Origin: Candidatus Pantoea deserta
GTDB lineage: Bacteria > Pseudomonadota > Gammaproteobacteria > Enterobacterales > Enterobacteriaceae
Direction of reading: 5' to 3'
NCBI RefSeq assembly: GCF_003813865.1
Contig: NZ_RMVG01000005.1
Location: forward strand, 1 to 64,000
Length of the DNA: 64,000 nt
Under the pieces are notes generated by a model. It had not been told where the DNA came from. It saw nothing but the letters and a program-made list of their open reading frames with translations, and did not search any database. Numbering within the stretch: the stretch's first letter is position 1; each line of letters starts with the position of its first letter. The translations under genes and the position numbers were made by a program. Below, piece after piece: positions 49,221 to 61,562 of this stretch.

Positions 49221-51773
49221 GTGAAGTTCGTAAAGTATTTATTAATCCTTGCAGTGTGTTGCATCTTGCTGGGAGCAGGCTCGATTTATGGTTTGTACAA
49301 ATACATAGAGCCGCAGCTGCCCGACGTAAACACGCTGAAAGATGTACGCCTGCAAACGCCGATGCAGGTCTACAGCGCGGATGGCGAACTGATCGCCCAG
49401 TACGGAGAAAAGCGCCGTATCCCGCTGACCCTTCAGCAAATGCCGCCAGAGCTGATCAAAGCCTTTATTGCGACGGAAGACAGCCGTTTCTACGAGCATC
49501 ACGGCGTGGATCCGGTCGGTATTTTCCGCGCAGCCAGCATCGCGCTGATGTCAGGCCATGCCTCACAGGGCGCCAGCACCATTACTCAGCAGCTGGCGCG
49601 AAACTTCTTCCTCAGTCCTGAACGCACCCTGATGCGTAAAATCAAGGAAGCTTTCCTCGCGATTCGCATTGAACAGCTGCTGAATAAAGACGAGATCCTT
49701 GAGCTTTACCTGAACAAGATCTATCTCGGCTATCGCGCCTATGGCGTGGGCGCTGCCGCACAGGTTTACTTCGGCAAGCCGGTGGATCAGCTTTCGCTGA
49801 GTGAGATGGCGACTATCGCGGGCCTGCCAAAAGCGCCCTCAACTTTTAACCCGCTCTACTCTCACAGCCGCGCGCTGGCACGTCGCAACGTGGTGCTGGC
49901 GCGTATGCTGGATCAGCGCTACATCACCCAGCAGCAGTATGACGAGGCGCGCAGCACGCCGCTGGTTGCTGACTATCATGGTCCGGAAATCGCCTTCTCT
50001 TCGCCCTATCTCAGCGAGATGGTGCGCCAGGAGATGGTGAAGCGGTACGGCGAAAATGCCTATAACGACGGCTTTAAGGTCTACACCACCGTCACGCGTC
50101 GCCTGCAACAGGCGGCCCAGGAAGCGGTACGCAACAACGTGCTGGCCTACGATATGCGCCACGGCTACCGGGGTCCCACCAGCGTGCTGTGGAAGGTCGG
50201 AGAACCGGCATGGAGTCAGGAGCAGATCCTGAAGTCGCTGAAAGCGCTGCCGGTTTACGGTCCGCTGCTGCCCGCCGTTGTCACTCAGGCCAGCAGCAAC
50301 GAGGCGACCGCCATGCTCAAAGATGGCTCCAGCGTGTCGCTGGGTTTGGCTGGCGTACGCTGGGCGCGCCCGTTTAAATCAGATACGGTTCAGGGCGCAA
50401 CGCCTAAAAGCGTGACCCAGGTCGTTCAGGCCGGTCAGCAGATTTGGGTGCGTAAAGTCGGCAATGACTGGTGGCTGGCGCAGGTGCCAGACGTCAACTC
50501 GGCGCTGGTGTCGCTCGATCCTGAAACCGGCGCGGTGCGCGCGCTGGTGGGCGGATTTGATTTTAATCAGAGCATGTTCAACCGCGCCACTCAGGCGCTG
50601 CGTCAGGTCGGTTCTAACATCAAGCCGTTCCTCTATACCGCCGCAATGGATCGCGGCCTGACGCTGGCGTCCATTTTGAACGACGTGCCGATTTCACGCT
50701 GGGATGCGGGCGCAGGCGCTGACTGGCGTCCCAAAAACTCGCCGCCGACCTATGACGGCCCGATTCGTCTGCGCCAGGGGTTAGGTCAGTCGAAAAACGT
50801 GGTGATGGTGCGCGCCATGCGCGCGATGGGCGTTGATTACGCGGCAGAATATCTGCAACGCTTCGGCTTCCCGGCGCAAAACATCGTGCACACCGAATCG
50901 CTGGCGCTGGGCGCAGCCTCCTTCACCCCAATGCAGGTGGCGCGCGGCTACTCGGTGATGGCGAACGGAGGCTTCCTGGTCGATCCTTACTTCATCAGTA
51001 AGATTGAGAACGAGCAGGGCGAAACGGTATTCGAAGCGAAGCCGCGCATCGCCTGCCCGCAGTGCAATCTGCCGGTGATTTATGGCGACACGCGTAAGGC
51101 GCTGGCGCTGAATGAGGAGAGCGTCGAGAACGTTGCGACCTCCGATCAAAATCAAAACCAGCCTGCGCCGCAGCCTGCGCTGGAGCAGGTTCCCGCTCAG
51201 CCGCAGCCGGGCGGCGACCAGCAATATGCGCCGCACGTGATCAACACGCCGCTGACCTTCCTGATTAAGAGCGCGCTTAACTCGAACATCTTCGGCGAAC
51301 CCGGCTGGCTGGGCACCGGCTGGCGCGCGTCGCGCGACTTAAAGCGCAACGACATCGGCGGCAAAACCGGTACGACCAACAGCTCTAAAGACGCCTGGTT
51401 CTCCGGCTACGGGCCTGGCATTGTGACATCTGTATGGATTGGCTTCGACGACGCCCGTCGCGATCTGGGCCGCAGCACGCTGTCAGGCGCGATTCCCGAT
51501 CAGATCTCCGGCTACGAAGGCGGCGCAAAAAGCGCGCAGCCTGCCTGGGATGATTATATGAAGAGCGCGCTGGACGGCGTGCCGGAGCAGCCTCTGACGC
51601 CGCCGGACGGCATCGTCACCGTCACCATCGACCGCAGCACTGGCAAGCTGGCCAATGGCGGCGGTAATACGCGCCAGGAATATTTCATTAACGGCACCCA
51701 GCCAACGGAATATTCGGTACATGACGTCGGCACCACCATTATGGATAATGGCGAGAGCCACGAGCTGTTCTGA
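49221..51773 (+). CDS. mrcA: Penicillin-binding protein 1a
   Basis: PBP1a (850 residues) is a bifunctional class-A enzyme in the inner membrane: it polymerises glycan strands and cross-links peptides. One membrane helix is at about 7-27. The glycosyltransferase GT51 domain (about 55-230) has the catalytic Glu86 in ATEDSRFYEHHG. The OB/linker region follows, then the transpeptidase with SxxK in VGSNIKPFLYT (near 465), SxN in GQSKN and KTG in GGKTGTTNSS (near 715). A Gln/Pro-rich insert (about 635-670) precedes the last part. It ends at a bidirectional terminator. Confidence 0.97.
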   Translation: MKFVKYLLILAVCCILLGAGSIYGLYKYIEPQLPDVNTLKDVRLQTPMQVYSADGELIAQYGEKRRIPLTLQQMPPELIKAFIATEDSRFYEHHGVDPVGIFRAASIALMSGHASQGASTITQQLARNFFLSPERTLMRKIKEAFLAIRIEQLLNKDEILELYLNKIYLGYRAYGVGAAAQVYFGKPVDQLSLSEMATIAGLPKAPSTFNPLYSHSRALARRNVVLARMLDQRYITQQQYDEARSTPLVADYHGPEIAFSSPYLSEMVRQEMVKRYGENAYNDGFKVYTTVTRRLQQAAQEAVRNNVLAYDMRHGYRGPTSVLWKVGEPAWSQEQILKSLKALPVYGPLLPAVVTQASSNEATAMLKDGSSVSLGLAGVRWARPFKSDTVQGATPKSVTQVVQAGQQIWVRKVGNDWWLAQVPDVNSALVSLDPETGAVRALVGGFDFNQSMFNRATQALRQVGSNIKPFLYTAAMDRGLTLASILNDVPISRWDAGAGADWRPKNSPPTYDGPIRLRQGLGQSKNVVMVRAMRAMGVDYAAEYLQRFGFPAQNIVHTESLALGAASFTPMQVARGYSVMANGGFLVDPYFISKIENEQGETVFEAKPRIACPQCNLPVIYGDTRKALALNEESVENVATSDQNQNQPAPQPALEQVPAQPQPGGDQQYAPHVINTPLTFLIKSALNSNIFGEPGWLGTGWRASRDLKRNDIGGKTGTTNSSKDAWFSGYGPGIVTSVWIGFDDARRDLGRSTLSGAIPDQISGYEGGAKSAQPAWDDYMKSALDGVPEQPLTPPDGIVTVTIDRSTGKLANGGGNTRQEYFINGTQPTEYSVHDVGTTIMDNGESHELF

Positions 51774-51789
51774 TTCCAGCTATAAACGT

Positions 51790-51822
51790 AAAAGGCCGAC
51801 AGCAATGTCGGCCTTTTTATTT
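51790..51822. terminator. Bidirectional terminator between mrcA and nudE
   Basis: GGCCGACA (51794-51801) pairs with TGTCGGCC (51806-51813) around a GCAA tetraloop. AAAA precedes and TTTTT follows, so it works in both directions for the convergent genes mrcA and nudE. Confidence 0.95.
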
Positions 51823-51850
51823 GCTCAGCGCAATGCCATCCGGCATCGGT

Positions 51851-52417
51851 TTAGTAGCTAAGCCTGCCCTGCTGCACCAGCCACTCGCGCACCAGGAACA
51901 GCGCGCTGACGTTACGCGCCTCGCGGAAATCAGGCTCCTGCAACAGCGCCAGCAGATTGTCGAGCGGCCAGCGATGCTCAATTAGCGGCTCCGGCTCATC
52001 CCCTTCCAGCCGCTCAGGATACAGCCCTTCCGCCACCACGATATTCATTTTGCTGGAAAAATAGGAGGGCGCCATGGTGAGCTTGCTGAGAAATTCCAGC
52101 TTTTCCGCGCCAAAGCCAACCTCTTCTTTCAGCTCGCGGTTTGCCGCCTCGAACACCGTTTCGCCGGGGTCGATCAGGCCTTTGGGAAAGCCCAGCTCAT
52201 AGCTCTCCAGCCCGACAGCGTACTCCTGAATCAGCACGACCTGATTATCGATAATCGGCACGATCATCACGGCTTCGCGCTCGGAGGGCTTCATCCGCTC
52301 ATAAACGCGCCGCGCGCCGTTGCTAAAGGCGAGATCGACTGACTGGACGGTAAACAGCCGCGAGCGGGCCACCGTTTCCACGTTAAGAATGTCGGGTTTT
52401 TTTAAAGGGTTTTTCAT
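51851..52417 (-). CDS. nudE: ADP compounds hydrolase NudE
   Basis: NudE (188 residues) is a Nudix hydrolase acting on ADP-ribose, Ap3A, NADH and related ADP-X substrates. The Nudix box GLIDPGETVFEAANRELKEEVGF is complete (about 80-102), with the RELKEE catalytic core. It is monocistronic, convergent with mrcA and divergent from igaA across a 393-nt gap. Confidence 0.96.
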   Translation of the reverse strand: MKNPLKKPDILNVETVARSRLFTVQSVDLAFSNGARRVYERMKPSEREAVMIVPIIDNQVVLIQEYAVGLESYELGFPKGLIDPGETVFEAANRELKEEVGFGAEKLEFLSKLTMAPSYFSSKMNIVVAEGLYPERLEGDEPEPLIEHRWPLDNLLALLQEPDFREARNVSALFLVREWLVQQGRLSY

Positions 52418-52810
52418 ATCTGCCTCAGACTTTCAACGCCGTGCGATGCCGGGAGCAAATCAGCTTACCTGAGCCAACGCGATTGTGCGACAGCGAGTTT
52501 AGCGCCCCGCCCGGTGAAAATGCGCAGCCGCGCATGCGCTCTGCATTGTGATAGCTGTTAACGTTTTCGTCATAAGTCAACATTGCCGGAGCAAATTCAG
52601 AAAAGACCGATGTTTAATTCAGTTTCTGCCAGTTAACATTCGCGCAAGGCATGCTGCATTACCATCTAATTTAATGATTTTGTGCGTTATTTCCTCCGGC
52701 ATCAGGCTTGTCAGAGTTGTTTATTCCCGCCAAAATTGTCTTAAATAACAGTTCTATCTGGGAGCATAAGTCTAACGTGAAGGCAGGATTTTGGCTGAAT
52801 TGAGCAAAGC
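52418..52810. promoter_or_regulatory. nudE-igaA divergent intergenic region
   Basis: This 393-nt gap shows no supportable reading frame. For igaA, TTGTCA (52708-52713) and CAAAAT (52731-52736) are spaced 17 nt apart on the plus strand, a fair sigma70 promoter that gives a leader of about 65 nt. No clear RcsB box was seen. Confidence 0.4.
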
Positions 52811-54946
52811 ATGAGCACAATACTCTTTGTACTGGTAATAGTGCTGGTCTGCTCAGGTTTGGCAGGTATCGGCTTTTGGTACGCTATGCGGCATCGTCCG
52901 CCGTTGGCGAAACCGCTGCCATTTATCAGCCCACCCTGCCGCAAACTCACCGACGACGAGCGTCGCGCGGTGGAGAAATATGTCGCCTCGCTTGCGAGAC
53001 AGTCACGTCCCGCCGCGCCCGGAGAAAAGCACCCGCTGTACGATAATCTGACGCTGACCGCGCAGAGCAACAATGTCTATCCGGTTACGCGCGCCATTAC
53101 CCGCTATGGCCTGTCAACCGACGATCCGCACAAGTGGCGCTACTATCTTGATGAAGTCGAAGTTCACCTGCCGCCCCACTGGGAACAATACATCACCGAT
53201 GAGAACTACGTTGAGCTGATCCGCACCCAGACCATTCCGCTGGTGATTTCGCTTAACGGCCATTCGCTGCTTAATTACGGCACCGATCAGCCGCCGCTGC
53301 CTGCGCTGGTGCGTCCGGGATCGACCAACGCCTCGATCCGCAAAGAAGAGAGCGAAAACGTTGAGCTGCTACAGGTGCGCAAAGAGACGCCGGAAGAGTA
53401 TCAGCTGACGCGGCCGGACGGCACGCGCGAAGCCGTCACCATTACCTTCGCCTTTTTACTGTTTTTTATCAGCCTGCTGGTGCCCTCCAGCCTGATGATG
53501 TGGCTGGTGCTGCTGGGCTGCGCCATGATCGCTGTTAGCGTCTGGTCGCTGTTTCATATTCCCGGCCAGAAACGCATGCGCGATATTCACTGCCTGCGCG
53601 GCGCGCCTAAGCGCTGGGGACTGTTTGGCGAATCCAATCAGGAACAGAGCAATATCACGCTGGGCATTATCGATCTCGCCTATCCGCCGCACTGGCTGCC
53701 CTATGTGGCGCAGGATTTGGGTCAGACCACCGACGTGGAAATCTATCTTAACCGGCAGGTGGTGCGTCAGGGCCGCTTTCTGTCGCTTCAGGATGAGGTG
53801 CGCAACTTCCCTATCCAGCGCTGGCGCAAGAACGTGGTGCTGGCCTGTGGTTCCCTGCTGGTGCTGGCGCTGCTGGTGAGCTGGATCCCGCTCAGCATGC
53901 CGATCAAGCTCAGCCTGGCCTGGATTAAGGGCACCGAGAGTCTGGAAGTGAACAGCGTGGACAAGCTGGCGGCGCAGCCGCTGCACGTCGGCGATATTTT
54001 AAAGGTTAACGGCACCGGCATGTGTTCTGTACCCGATAACTATCAGAGCAACCGCAGCTACGCCTATATGCCGTTCGACTGCTCGGCGGTGTACTGGAAT
54101 AACGCCTCGCCGCTGCCGCAACCGCAGTCTGACATTATCGATAAGGCCTCGGCGCTGCTGGAGACCACCACGCGCCAGCTGCACCCGGAAACTAACAGCG
54201 ATCCTAAACTTAACCCGCAGCTGGCCTCGGCGATTCAGAAGTCGGGCATGATTCTGCTGGACGATTTCGCCGATCTGGTGCTGAAGACGCAGGACCTCTG
54301 TAGCCAGCAGCAGGACTGCGTGCGGCTGAAAAATGCGCTGGTCAATCTGGGCAACGCCAAAGACTGGGATACGCTGGTGCGCCGCGCCGATTCCGGCCAG
54401 CTAAATGGCATGAACGTGCTGCTGCGCCCGGTAAGCGCGGAAGCGCTGGAAAATCTGGTCAACACCGCGACCTCCAGCTTCTTTTTTCGCGAAACGCGGC
54501 GCGCGGCCGAGAACCTTAACAGCCCGCCGCCAGGCGGATTTCTCATTGCCAGCGACGAAGGCCGCCAGCTGGTGAATCAGCCGCAGCCGCTGGTTTCCCT
54601 GTTCGATCTGGATGCGCCGTCGCAGTGGCGCGAGCTACAGCGGCTCTCTGGTATGCTGCTGCATACGCCGTTTAGCGCCAGCGGCATCATTACCAGTCTC
54701 TCGGTGGATGCCAACGGCACGCGACATATCGCGCTGCACAACGAACCTGACGCGATGGCCATGTGGCGCTATCTCGGCACCGCGCTGCTGCTGACGGTGT
54801 TGCTGACCTGCGCGCTGGTTAACGGGCTGCTGGCGCTACGCCGCATTCATCGCAACCGTCAGCGAATGGCGAATATCCAGCAGTACTACGACAAATGCTT
54901 TAACCATAATCTCAGCACCATGCAGAGCGTACGCTCGATGTTTTGA
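52811..54946 (+). CDS. igaA: IgaA/YrfF, inner-membrane repressor of the Rcs phosphorelay
   Basis: IgaA (711 residues) restrains the Rcs envelope-stress phosphorelay at the inner membrane and is essential in E. coli and Salmonella unless Rcs is inactivated. Hydrophobic segments lie at about 3-24, 210-250 (two), 340-360 and near 655-675. Two cytoplasmic domains (about 30-205 and 255-335) and a large periplasmic region (about 365-650) separate them; the periplasmic part holds four cysteines (GMCSV, FDCSA, DLCSQ, QDCVR). Its action bears on the exopolysaccharide-type gene at 61.6 kb, by inference. It is monocistronic. Confidence 0.96.
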   Translation: MSTILFVLVIVLVCSGLAGIGFWYAMRHRPPLAKPLPFISPPCRKLTDDERRAVEKYVASLARQSRPAAPGEKHPLYDNLTLTAQSNNVYPVTRAITRYGLSTDDPHKWRYYLDEVEVHLPPHWEQYITDENYVELIRTQTIPLVISLNGHSLLNYGTDQPPLPALVRPGSTNASIRKEESENVELLQVRKETPEEYQLTRPDGTREAVTITFAFLLFFISLLVPSSLMMWLVLLGCAMIAVSVWSLFHIPGQKRMRDIHCLRGAPKRWGLFGESNQEQSNITLGIIDLAYPPHWLPYVAQDLGQTTDVEIYLNRQVVRQGRFLSLQDEVRNFPIQRWRKNVVLACGSLLVLALLVSWIPLSMPIKLSLAWIKGTESLEVNSVDKLAAQPLHVGDILKVNGTGMCSVPDNYQSNRSYAYMPFDCSAVYWNNASPLPQPQSDIIDKASALLETTTRQLHPETNSDPKLNPQLASAIQKSGMILLDDFADLVLKTQDLCSQQQDCVRLKNALVNLGNAKDWDTLVRRADSGQLNGMNVLLRPVSAEALENLVNTATSSFFFRETRRAAENLNSPPPGGFLIASDEGRQLVNQPQPLVSLFDLDAPSQWRELQRLSGMLLHTPFSASGIITSLSVDANGTRHIALHNEPDAMAMWRYLGTALLLTVLLTCALVNGLLALRRIHRNRQRMANIQQYYDKCFNHNLSTMQSVRSMF

Positions 54947-54963
54947 TGCCTCAGAAACCGATC

Positions 54964-54991
54964 GGCGCTGCAATCCGTCGCCCGCAGCGCC
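54964..54991. terminator. Inverted repeat after igaA
   Basis: GGCGCTGC (54964-54971) pairs with GCAGCGCC (54984-54991) around a 12-nt loop, 18 nt after the igaA stop. Only short pyrimidine tracts follow, so any termination would be weak. Confidence 0.35.
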
Positions 54992-55054
54992 CTCACGCTT
55001 TCCCCCTCTGATTTATGCTACCCTGTCGCCCTCTTTTACCGGGGAACCTGCCTG

Positions 55055-55717
55055 ATGACGCTGAACTGGTCGCAAATTGATACCGTACTGCTGGATATGG
55101 ACGGCACCCTGCTGGACCTGGCCTTCGATCGCCATTTCTGGCTGGAGCATGTGCCGCTAACGCTGAGCGAAACGCGCGGCATTACACTGGCGGAAGCGGA
55201 GTCGCTCATCGCCGAAAAGTATCAGGCCGCGGCGCATACGCTAAACTGGTATTGTCTGGACTACTGGGCAACCGAACTGGCGCTGGATATTCGCGCCATG
55301 ACCTATGCCAAACGTAGCCTGGCGGCGATGCGTGAAGATACCGTGCCGTTTTTGCAGGCGCTGCGTCGGGCAGGTAAACGCACCATTCTGCTGACCAATG
55401 CCCATCCGTACAATCTGGACATCAAACTGGCGCAGACGGGCCTCGCGCCGCACCTTGATTTATTACTTTCCACCCATACCTTTGGGTATCCGAAAGAGGA
55501 CCCGCGCTTGTGGCAGGCGGTGGAACAGCACACCGGATTTCATCGTCCGCAAACGCTGTTTATTGATGACAACGAGACCATTCTCGACGCCGCAAAAAGC
55601 TGGGGCATCGGCTGGTGTTTAGGCGTCAGCAACCCCGACTCCGGGCGTCCCGATCAGGTCTTCCAGCGTCACGCGGCGGTCCGCGATTTTCGCACCCTGT
55701 GCAGCGCGCTGGCGTAA
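55055..55717 (+). CDS. yrfG: GMP/IMP nucleotidase YrfG
   Basis: YrfG (220 residues) is a HAD-superfamily phosphatase that in E. coli dephosphorylates purine nucleotides (GMP, IMP). Motif I DMDGTLLDL (14-22, nucleophile Asp14), motif II LLTNAHP (about 111), motif III KED and motif IV FIDDNETIL (about 168-176) are intact. The SD GGGGA precedes the start. It heads yrfG-hslR-hslO, 12 nt before hslR. Confidence 0.94.
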   Translation: MTLNWSQIDTVLLDMDGTLLDLAFDRHFWLEHVPLTLSETRGITLAEAESLIAEKYQAAAHTLNWYCLDYWATELALDIRAMTYAKRSLAAMREDTVPFLQALRRAGKRTILLTNAHPYNLDIKLAQTGLAPHLDLLLSTHTFGYPKEDPRLWQAVEQHTGFHRPQTLFIDDNETILDAAKSWGIGWCLGVSNPDSGRPDQVFQRHAAVRDFRTLCSALA

Positions 55718-55729
55718 ACGGGAGTAGCA

Positions 55730-56131
55730 ATGAAAGAGAAAAGCAGCGAAGGCGTACGCCTCGACAAATGGCTGTGGGCGGCGCGCTTCTATAAAACGCG
55801 CTCGCTGGCGCGTGAGATGATCGAAGGCGGCAAAGTGCACTACAACGGCCAGCGCAGCAAGCCGAGCAAGCTGGTGGAGCTGGACGCGGAGCTGACGCTG
55901 CGCCAGGGCAACGACGAACGCACCGTGATCGTGACCGGGCTGAGCGATAAGCGCGGCCCGGCCGAGGTGGCGCAGCAGCTCTACAGCGAAACGGCCGCCA
56001 GCATTGAAAAGCGGGAAAAAACGGCGCTGGCGCGCAAGATGAACGCGCTCACCATGCCGCATCCCGATCGCCGCCCCGATAAAAAAGAGCGCCGCGATCT
56101 GCTGAAATTTAAATTATCGGGCGATGAATAA
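55730..56131 (+). CDS. hslR: Ribosome-associated heat-shock protein Hsp15
   Basis: HslR (133 residues) is an S4-domain RNA-binding protein that recognises stalled 50S subunits carrying nascent peptidyl-tRNA and helps recycle them. The S4 domain (about 8-70) reads [35 protein letters not shown] basic C-terminal tail (about 85-130) follows. It is heat-inducible in E. coli. It sits between yrfG and hslO with short spacers. Confidence 0.95.
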   Translation: MKEKSSEGVRLDKWLWAARFYKTRSLAREMIEGGKVHYNGQRSKPSKLVELDAELTLRQGNDERTVIVTGLSDKRGPAEVAQQLYSETAASIEKREKTALARKMNALTMPHPDRRPDKKERRDLLKFKLSGDE

Positions 56132-56156
56132 ACGTCGCCCCAACGAGAGAAATGTT

Positions 56157-57029
56157 ATGTCTGTACAAGATCAACTGCATCGTTACCTGTTTGAGAATGT
56201 GGCCGTGCGCGGCGAGCTGGTGAATGTCAGCCACACCTGGCAGGAAATTATCAAGAACCATGACTATCCGGCACCGGTGCAGACGCTGCTGGGCGAATTG
56301 CTGGTCGCGACCAGTCTGCTGACCGCGACCCTGAAATTCGACGGCGACATCACTGTACAGCTACAGGGCGACGGCCCGCTGTCGCTGGCGGTCATCAACG
56401 GCAATAACCGTCAGGAACTGCGCGGCGTGGCGCGCGTAAAAGGCGATATTCCGGCGGACAGCACGCTGAAAAGCATGGTGGGCACCGGCTATCTGGCGAT
56501 CACCATTTCGCCGGAGAAAGGCGAGCGCTATCAGGGCGTAGTGGGTCTGGAAGGCGACACCCTCGCCGCCTGTCTGGAAGACTACTTTATGCGTTCCGAA
56601 CAGCTGCCGACCCGCCTGTTTATTCGCACTAATGAGAAAGGCGCGGCGGGCATCCTGTTGCAGGTTCTGCCCGCGCAGGATACCGAGACGGAAGACTTCA
56701 ACCATCTGGCGACGCTGACGGAAACCGTTAAAACCGAAGAGCTGATCGACCTGCCGGCGACCGATGTGCTGTGGCGCCTCTACCATCAGGAAGAGGCCAC
56801 GGTGTTCGATCCGCAGCCGGTGAGCTTTAAATGCACCTGCTCGCGCGAGCGCTGCGGCGAAGTGCTGAAGACGCTTCCTCAGCATGAAGTAGACGAAATT
56901 GTTGAAGAGGATGGTCAGGTCGATATGCACTGCGACTACTGCGGCACGCACTATGTGTATGACGCCGTCGATATTGCGGCAATCCGTAAAGGCGGCGCTG
57001 ACGGCGAAAGCAGCGAAAGCATTCACTGA
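56157..57029 (+). CDS. hslO: Redox-regulated chaperone Hsp33
   Basis: Hsp33 (290 residues) is a holdase chaperone switched on by oxidation plus heat, when its zinc-binding cysteines form disulfides. The N-terminal substrate domain (about 1-175) is followed by a linker and a C-terminal redox switch with CxC ([10 protein letters not shown], about 231-240) and CxxC (MHCDYCG, about 265). The ATG at 56157 ([17 protein letters not shown]) fits the family better than the frame start overlapping hslR; GAGAG lies upstream. A terminator follows. Confidence 0.96.
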   Translation: MSVQDQLHRYLFENVAVRGELVNVSHTWQEIIKNHDYPAPVQTLLGELLVATSLLTATLKFDGDITVQLQGDGPLSLAVINGNNRQELRGVARVKGDIPADSTLKSMVGTGYLAITISPEKGERYQGVVGLEGDTLAACLEDYFMRSEQLPTRLFIRTNEKGAAGILLQVLPAQDTETEDFNHLATLTETVKTEELIDLPATDVLWRLYHQEEATVFDPQPVSFKCTCSRERCGEVLKTLPQHEVDEIVEEDGQVDMHCDYCGTHYVYDAVDIAAIRKGGADGESSESIH

Positions 57030-57038
57030 TTTATCTCT

Positions 57039-57068
57039 GGGCGGCTTTGCCGCCCATTTCTTTCTTCC
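57039..57068 (+). terminator. Terminator of yrfG-hslR-hslO
   Basis: GGGCGGC (57039-57045) pairs with GCCGCCC (57049-57055) around a TTT loop and is followed by ATTTCTTTCTTCC, nine bases after the hslO stop. Confidence 0.8.
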
Positions 57069-57179
57069 ATATCCCCTTAATTTCTCAAGTAAAATAATCT
57101 CTCCTTATTAACTTTACTTTCAAAAGCAGAAGTTTTTGCCGCTTAACGCGCCCTGGTTCGCATTTCTGAAGGACAACGC

Positions 57180-57207
57180 TTTTCCTGCAGGCTGAGAAGA
57201 GTACACT
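57180..57207 (+). promoter_or_regulatory. Candidate pckA promoter
   Basis: TTTTCC (57180-57185) and TACACT (57202-57207), spaced 16 nt, lie 101 nt before pckA in the 278-nt hslO-pckA gap. Matches to consensus are modest (3/6 and 4/6). I see no convincing CRP or Cra site in this gap, although E. coli pckA is catabolite-controlled. Confidence 0.3.
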
Positions 57208-57307
57208 GCGCGCGATCGTGCATCCGCCTGGCAAAGGGCGGCAGTTTTTGTGCGATACCTATAACTATTCGCCTGTGCAGTACCAAAACGATTTAAGGAG
57301 CAGTCAC

Positions 57308-58927
57308 ATGCGCGTTACTGGCCTGACCCCGCAAGATCTTGCCGCTTTGGGCATCGAGGGCGCCACCGAGGTGGTCCACAATCCCGATTTCGATACGCTG
57401 TTTACCGAAGAACTCCGCCCTGAGCTGGAAGGTTATGCGCGCGGCACTCTGACGCAAAGCGGCGCAGTAGCGGTCGATACCGGTATTTTTACCGGCCGCT
57501 CGCCTAAGGATAAATACATTGTTCGCGATGACACCACGCGCGATACGCTGTGGTGGAACGATCGCGGAACCGGTAAAAATGATAACCAGCCGCTGTCGCC
57601 GGAGATCTGGCAGCAGCTGAAAAGCCGCGTCACGCAACAACTCTCCGGCAAACGTCTGTTTGTGGTCGACGCCTTCTGCGGCGCGAACGCCGACTCGCGC
57701 CTGAGCGTGCGCTTCGTCACCGAAGTGGCCTGGCAGGCGCACTTCGTCAAAAACATGTTTATCCAGCCGACCGAAAGCGAACTGGCTGAATTTAGACCTG
57801 ACTTTGTGGTGCTGAACGGCGCGAAATGCACCAACCCTGACTGGCAGTCGCAGGGGCTGCATTCGGAAAACTTTGTGGCGTTTAACCTGACCGAAGGGAT
57901 GCAGCTGATCGGCGGCACCTGGTACGGCGGCGAGATGAAGAAAGGGCTGTTCGCCGTGATGAACTACCTGCTGCCGCTGCGCGGCATCGCCTCAATGCAC
58001 TGCTCGGCCAACGTCGGCAAAGCGGGCGACGTTGCGGTGTTCTTCGGCCTGTCCGGCACCGGCAAAACCACGCTTTCCACCGATCCGGAACGCCAGCTGA
58101 TTGGCGACGACGAGCACGGCTGGGACGACGACGGCGTATTTAATTTCGAAGGCGGCTGCTACGCCAAAACCATCAGGCTCTCTGAAAAGGCTGAACCGGA
58201 AATCTATCGCGCCATCCGCCGCAATGCGCTGCTGGAAAACGTAGTGGTGCGTGAAGACGGCAGCGTTGACTATGATGACGACAGCAAAACAGAGAACACC
58301 CGCGTCTCCTACCCTATCGATCATATCGACAATATTGTCCGTCCGGTCTCGAAAGCGGGCCACGCGAAGAAAGTTATCTTCCTCACCGCCGATGCCTTCG
58401 GCGTGCTGCCGCCAGTGTCGCGCCTGACGCCGGCACAGACGCAGTATCACTTTCTCTCCGGCTTTACCGCCAAGCTGGCAGGCACCGAGCGCGGCGTCAC
58501 TGCGCCGACGCCCACCTTCTCCGCCTGCTTCGGCGCCGCCTTCCTGACGCTGCATCCGACGCAGTATGCGGAAGTGCTGGTGAAGCGGATGCAGGCGGCG
58601 GGCGCGCAGGCGTACCTGGTGAATACCGGCTGGAACGGCAGCGGCAAACGTATTTCGCTGAAGGATACGCGCGCGATCATTAACGCGATTCTGGCCGGCG
58701 AGCTGGACGAGGCGGAGACAGAAACGCTGCCCGTCTTCAACCTGCAGGTGCCGACAGCCCTGGGTCAGCTTGACGCCGCCACGCTCGATCCGCGTCGCAG
58801 CTGGGAAAGCGAAGAGAAGTGGCAGGAGGCCGCGCGCGATCTGGCGCAGCGCTTTATCACTAACTTCGAGAAGTACACCGATAACGCGGCGGGCGCCGCG
58901 CTGGTGAAAGCTGGTCCTGTGCTGTAA
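57308..58927 (+). CDS. pckA: Phosphoenolpyruvate carboxykinase (ATP)
   Basis: PckA (539 residues) converts oxaloacetate and ATP to PEP, CO2 and ADP, the entry step of gluconeogenesis from TCA intermediates. The PEPCK-specific P-loop GLSGTGKTT is at about 248-256; upstream are RSPKDKYIV (about 65) and the Mn2+-site segment [12 protein letters not shown] (about 206-217). The start [18 protein letters not shown] at 57308 has the SD AAGGAG; a 30-codon upstream extension is rejected. It is convergent with envZ. Confidence 0.97.
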   Translation: MRVTGLTPQDLAALGIEGATEVVHNPDFDTLFTEELRPELEGYARGTLTQSGAVAVDTGIFTGRSPKDKYIVRDDTTRDTLWWNDRGTGKNDNQPLSPEIWQQLKSRVTQQLSGKRLFVVDAFCGANADSRLSVRFVTEVAWQAHFVKNMFIQPTESELAEFRPDFVVLNGAKCTNPDWQSQGLHSENFVAFNLTEGMQLIGGTWYGGEMKKGLFAVMNYLLPLRGIASMHCSANVGKAGDVAVFFGLSGTGKTTLSTDPERQLIGDDEHGWDDDGVFNFEGGCYAKTIRLSEKAEPEIYRAIRRNALLENVVVREDGSVDYDDDSKTENTRVSYPIDHIDNIVRPVSKAGHAKKVIFLTADAFGVLPPVSRLTPAQTQYHFLSGFTAKLAGTERGVTAPTPTFSACFGAAFLTLHPTQYAEVLVKRMQAAGAQAYLVNTGWNGSGKRISLKDTRAIINAILAGELDEAETETLPVFNLQVPTALGQLDAATLDPRRSWESEEKWQEAARDLAQRFITNFEKYTDNAAGAALVKAGPVL

Positions 58928-58933
58928 CCCTCA

Positions 58934-58955
58934 GGGCGCGGCGGACGCCGCGCCC
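58934..58955. terminator. GC-rich hairpin between pckA and envZ
   Basis: GGGCGCGGC (58934-58942) pairs perfectly with GCCGCGCCC (58947-58955) around a 4-nt loop in the 34-nt gap between convergent stops. No T-run flanks it, but its position suits a shared terminator. Confidence 0.5.
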
Positions 58956-58961
58956 CCTGGC

Positions 58962-61030
<2,069 letters not shown>

Positions 61031-61562
61031 TTTCTACTCCCAAAGGCGCGATTGCCTGAGCCGATATTGTTAAAAAAAGTTGCCTGCCTGTGACAGTCAT
61101 TAATGGTTTATATTCTAGCCGAAATTGTTACAAAGCATATTAAACAGGAGGTTATCTTTAATTTTATCGCTGCGTTAACCATAAAATCACGCTGTTAGCC
61201 TGATAATCTCCGTTACGGCAAATCTGAAAGTCTGAGGGATTTTCTCGCTACGCGCGGCCTCAAAATCCGGCCAGCTATTAATCACATAATCAGATCAACC
61301 AGTTAACCCGTAATTTGAGTTAAGCGCGTGCGTGACTGACCCCACGCTTGCGTGCTGAACGAGAGCGGCTTAAGCAGACGCCAGCATAAAATATCAGCCA
61401 TAACGCCTCTTACCGCCGACTTCTCCAGGATTAGCGCCATATTTAGTCTTTTTCAGGCCAATCTAAAATAAAACGCTTTAAATCAATAAGTAAACCTACC
61501 TTTTCCACTACGGATTATTACACCACACTGCTTGCACACGCTTCACTACCGGGATAGCAATA
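61031..61562. promoter_or_regulatory. Long ompR / yjbE-like divergent intergenic region
   Basis: This 532-nt gap is AT-richer than its surroundings and has no supportable reading frame. For ompR, a minus-strand TATAAA (61112-61107) lies 15 nt from TTGTAA (61133-61128), a weak candidate promoter. For the rightward gene, TAAAAT (61465-61470) is the best -10, with a poor -35. I see no clear RcsB box or CRP site. The length would allow a regulatory RNA or long leader, but no specific structure stands out. Confidence 0.3.
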
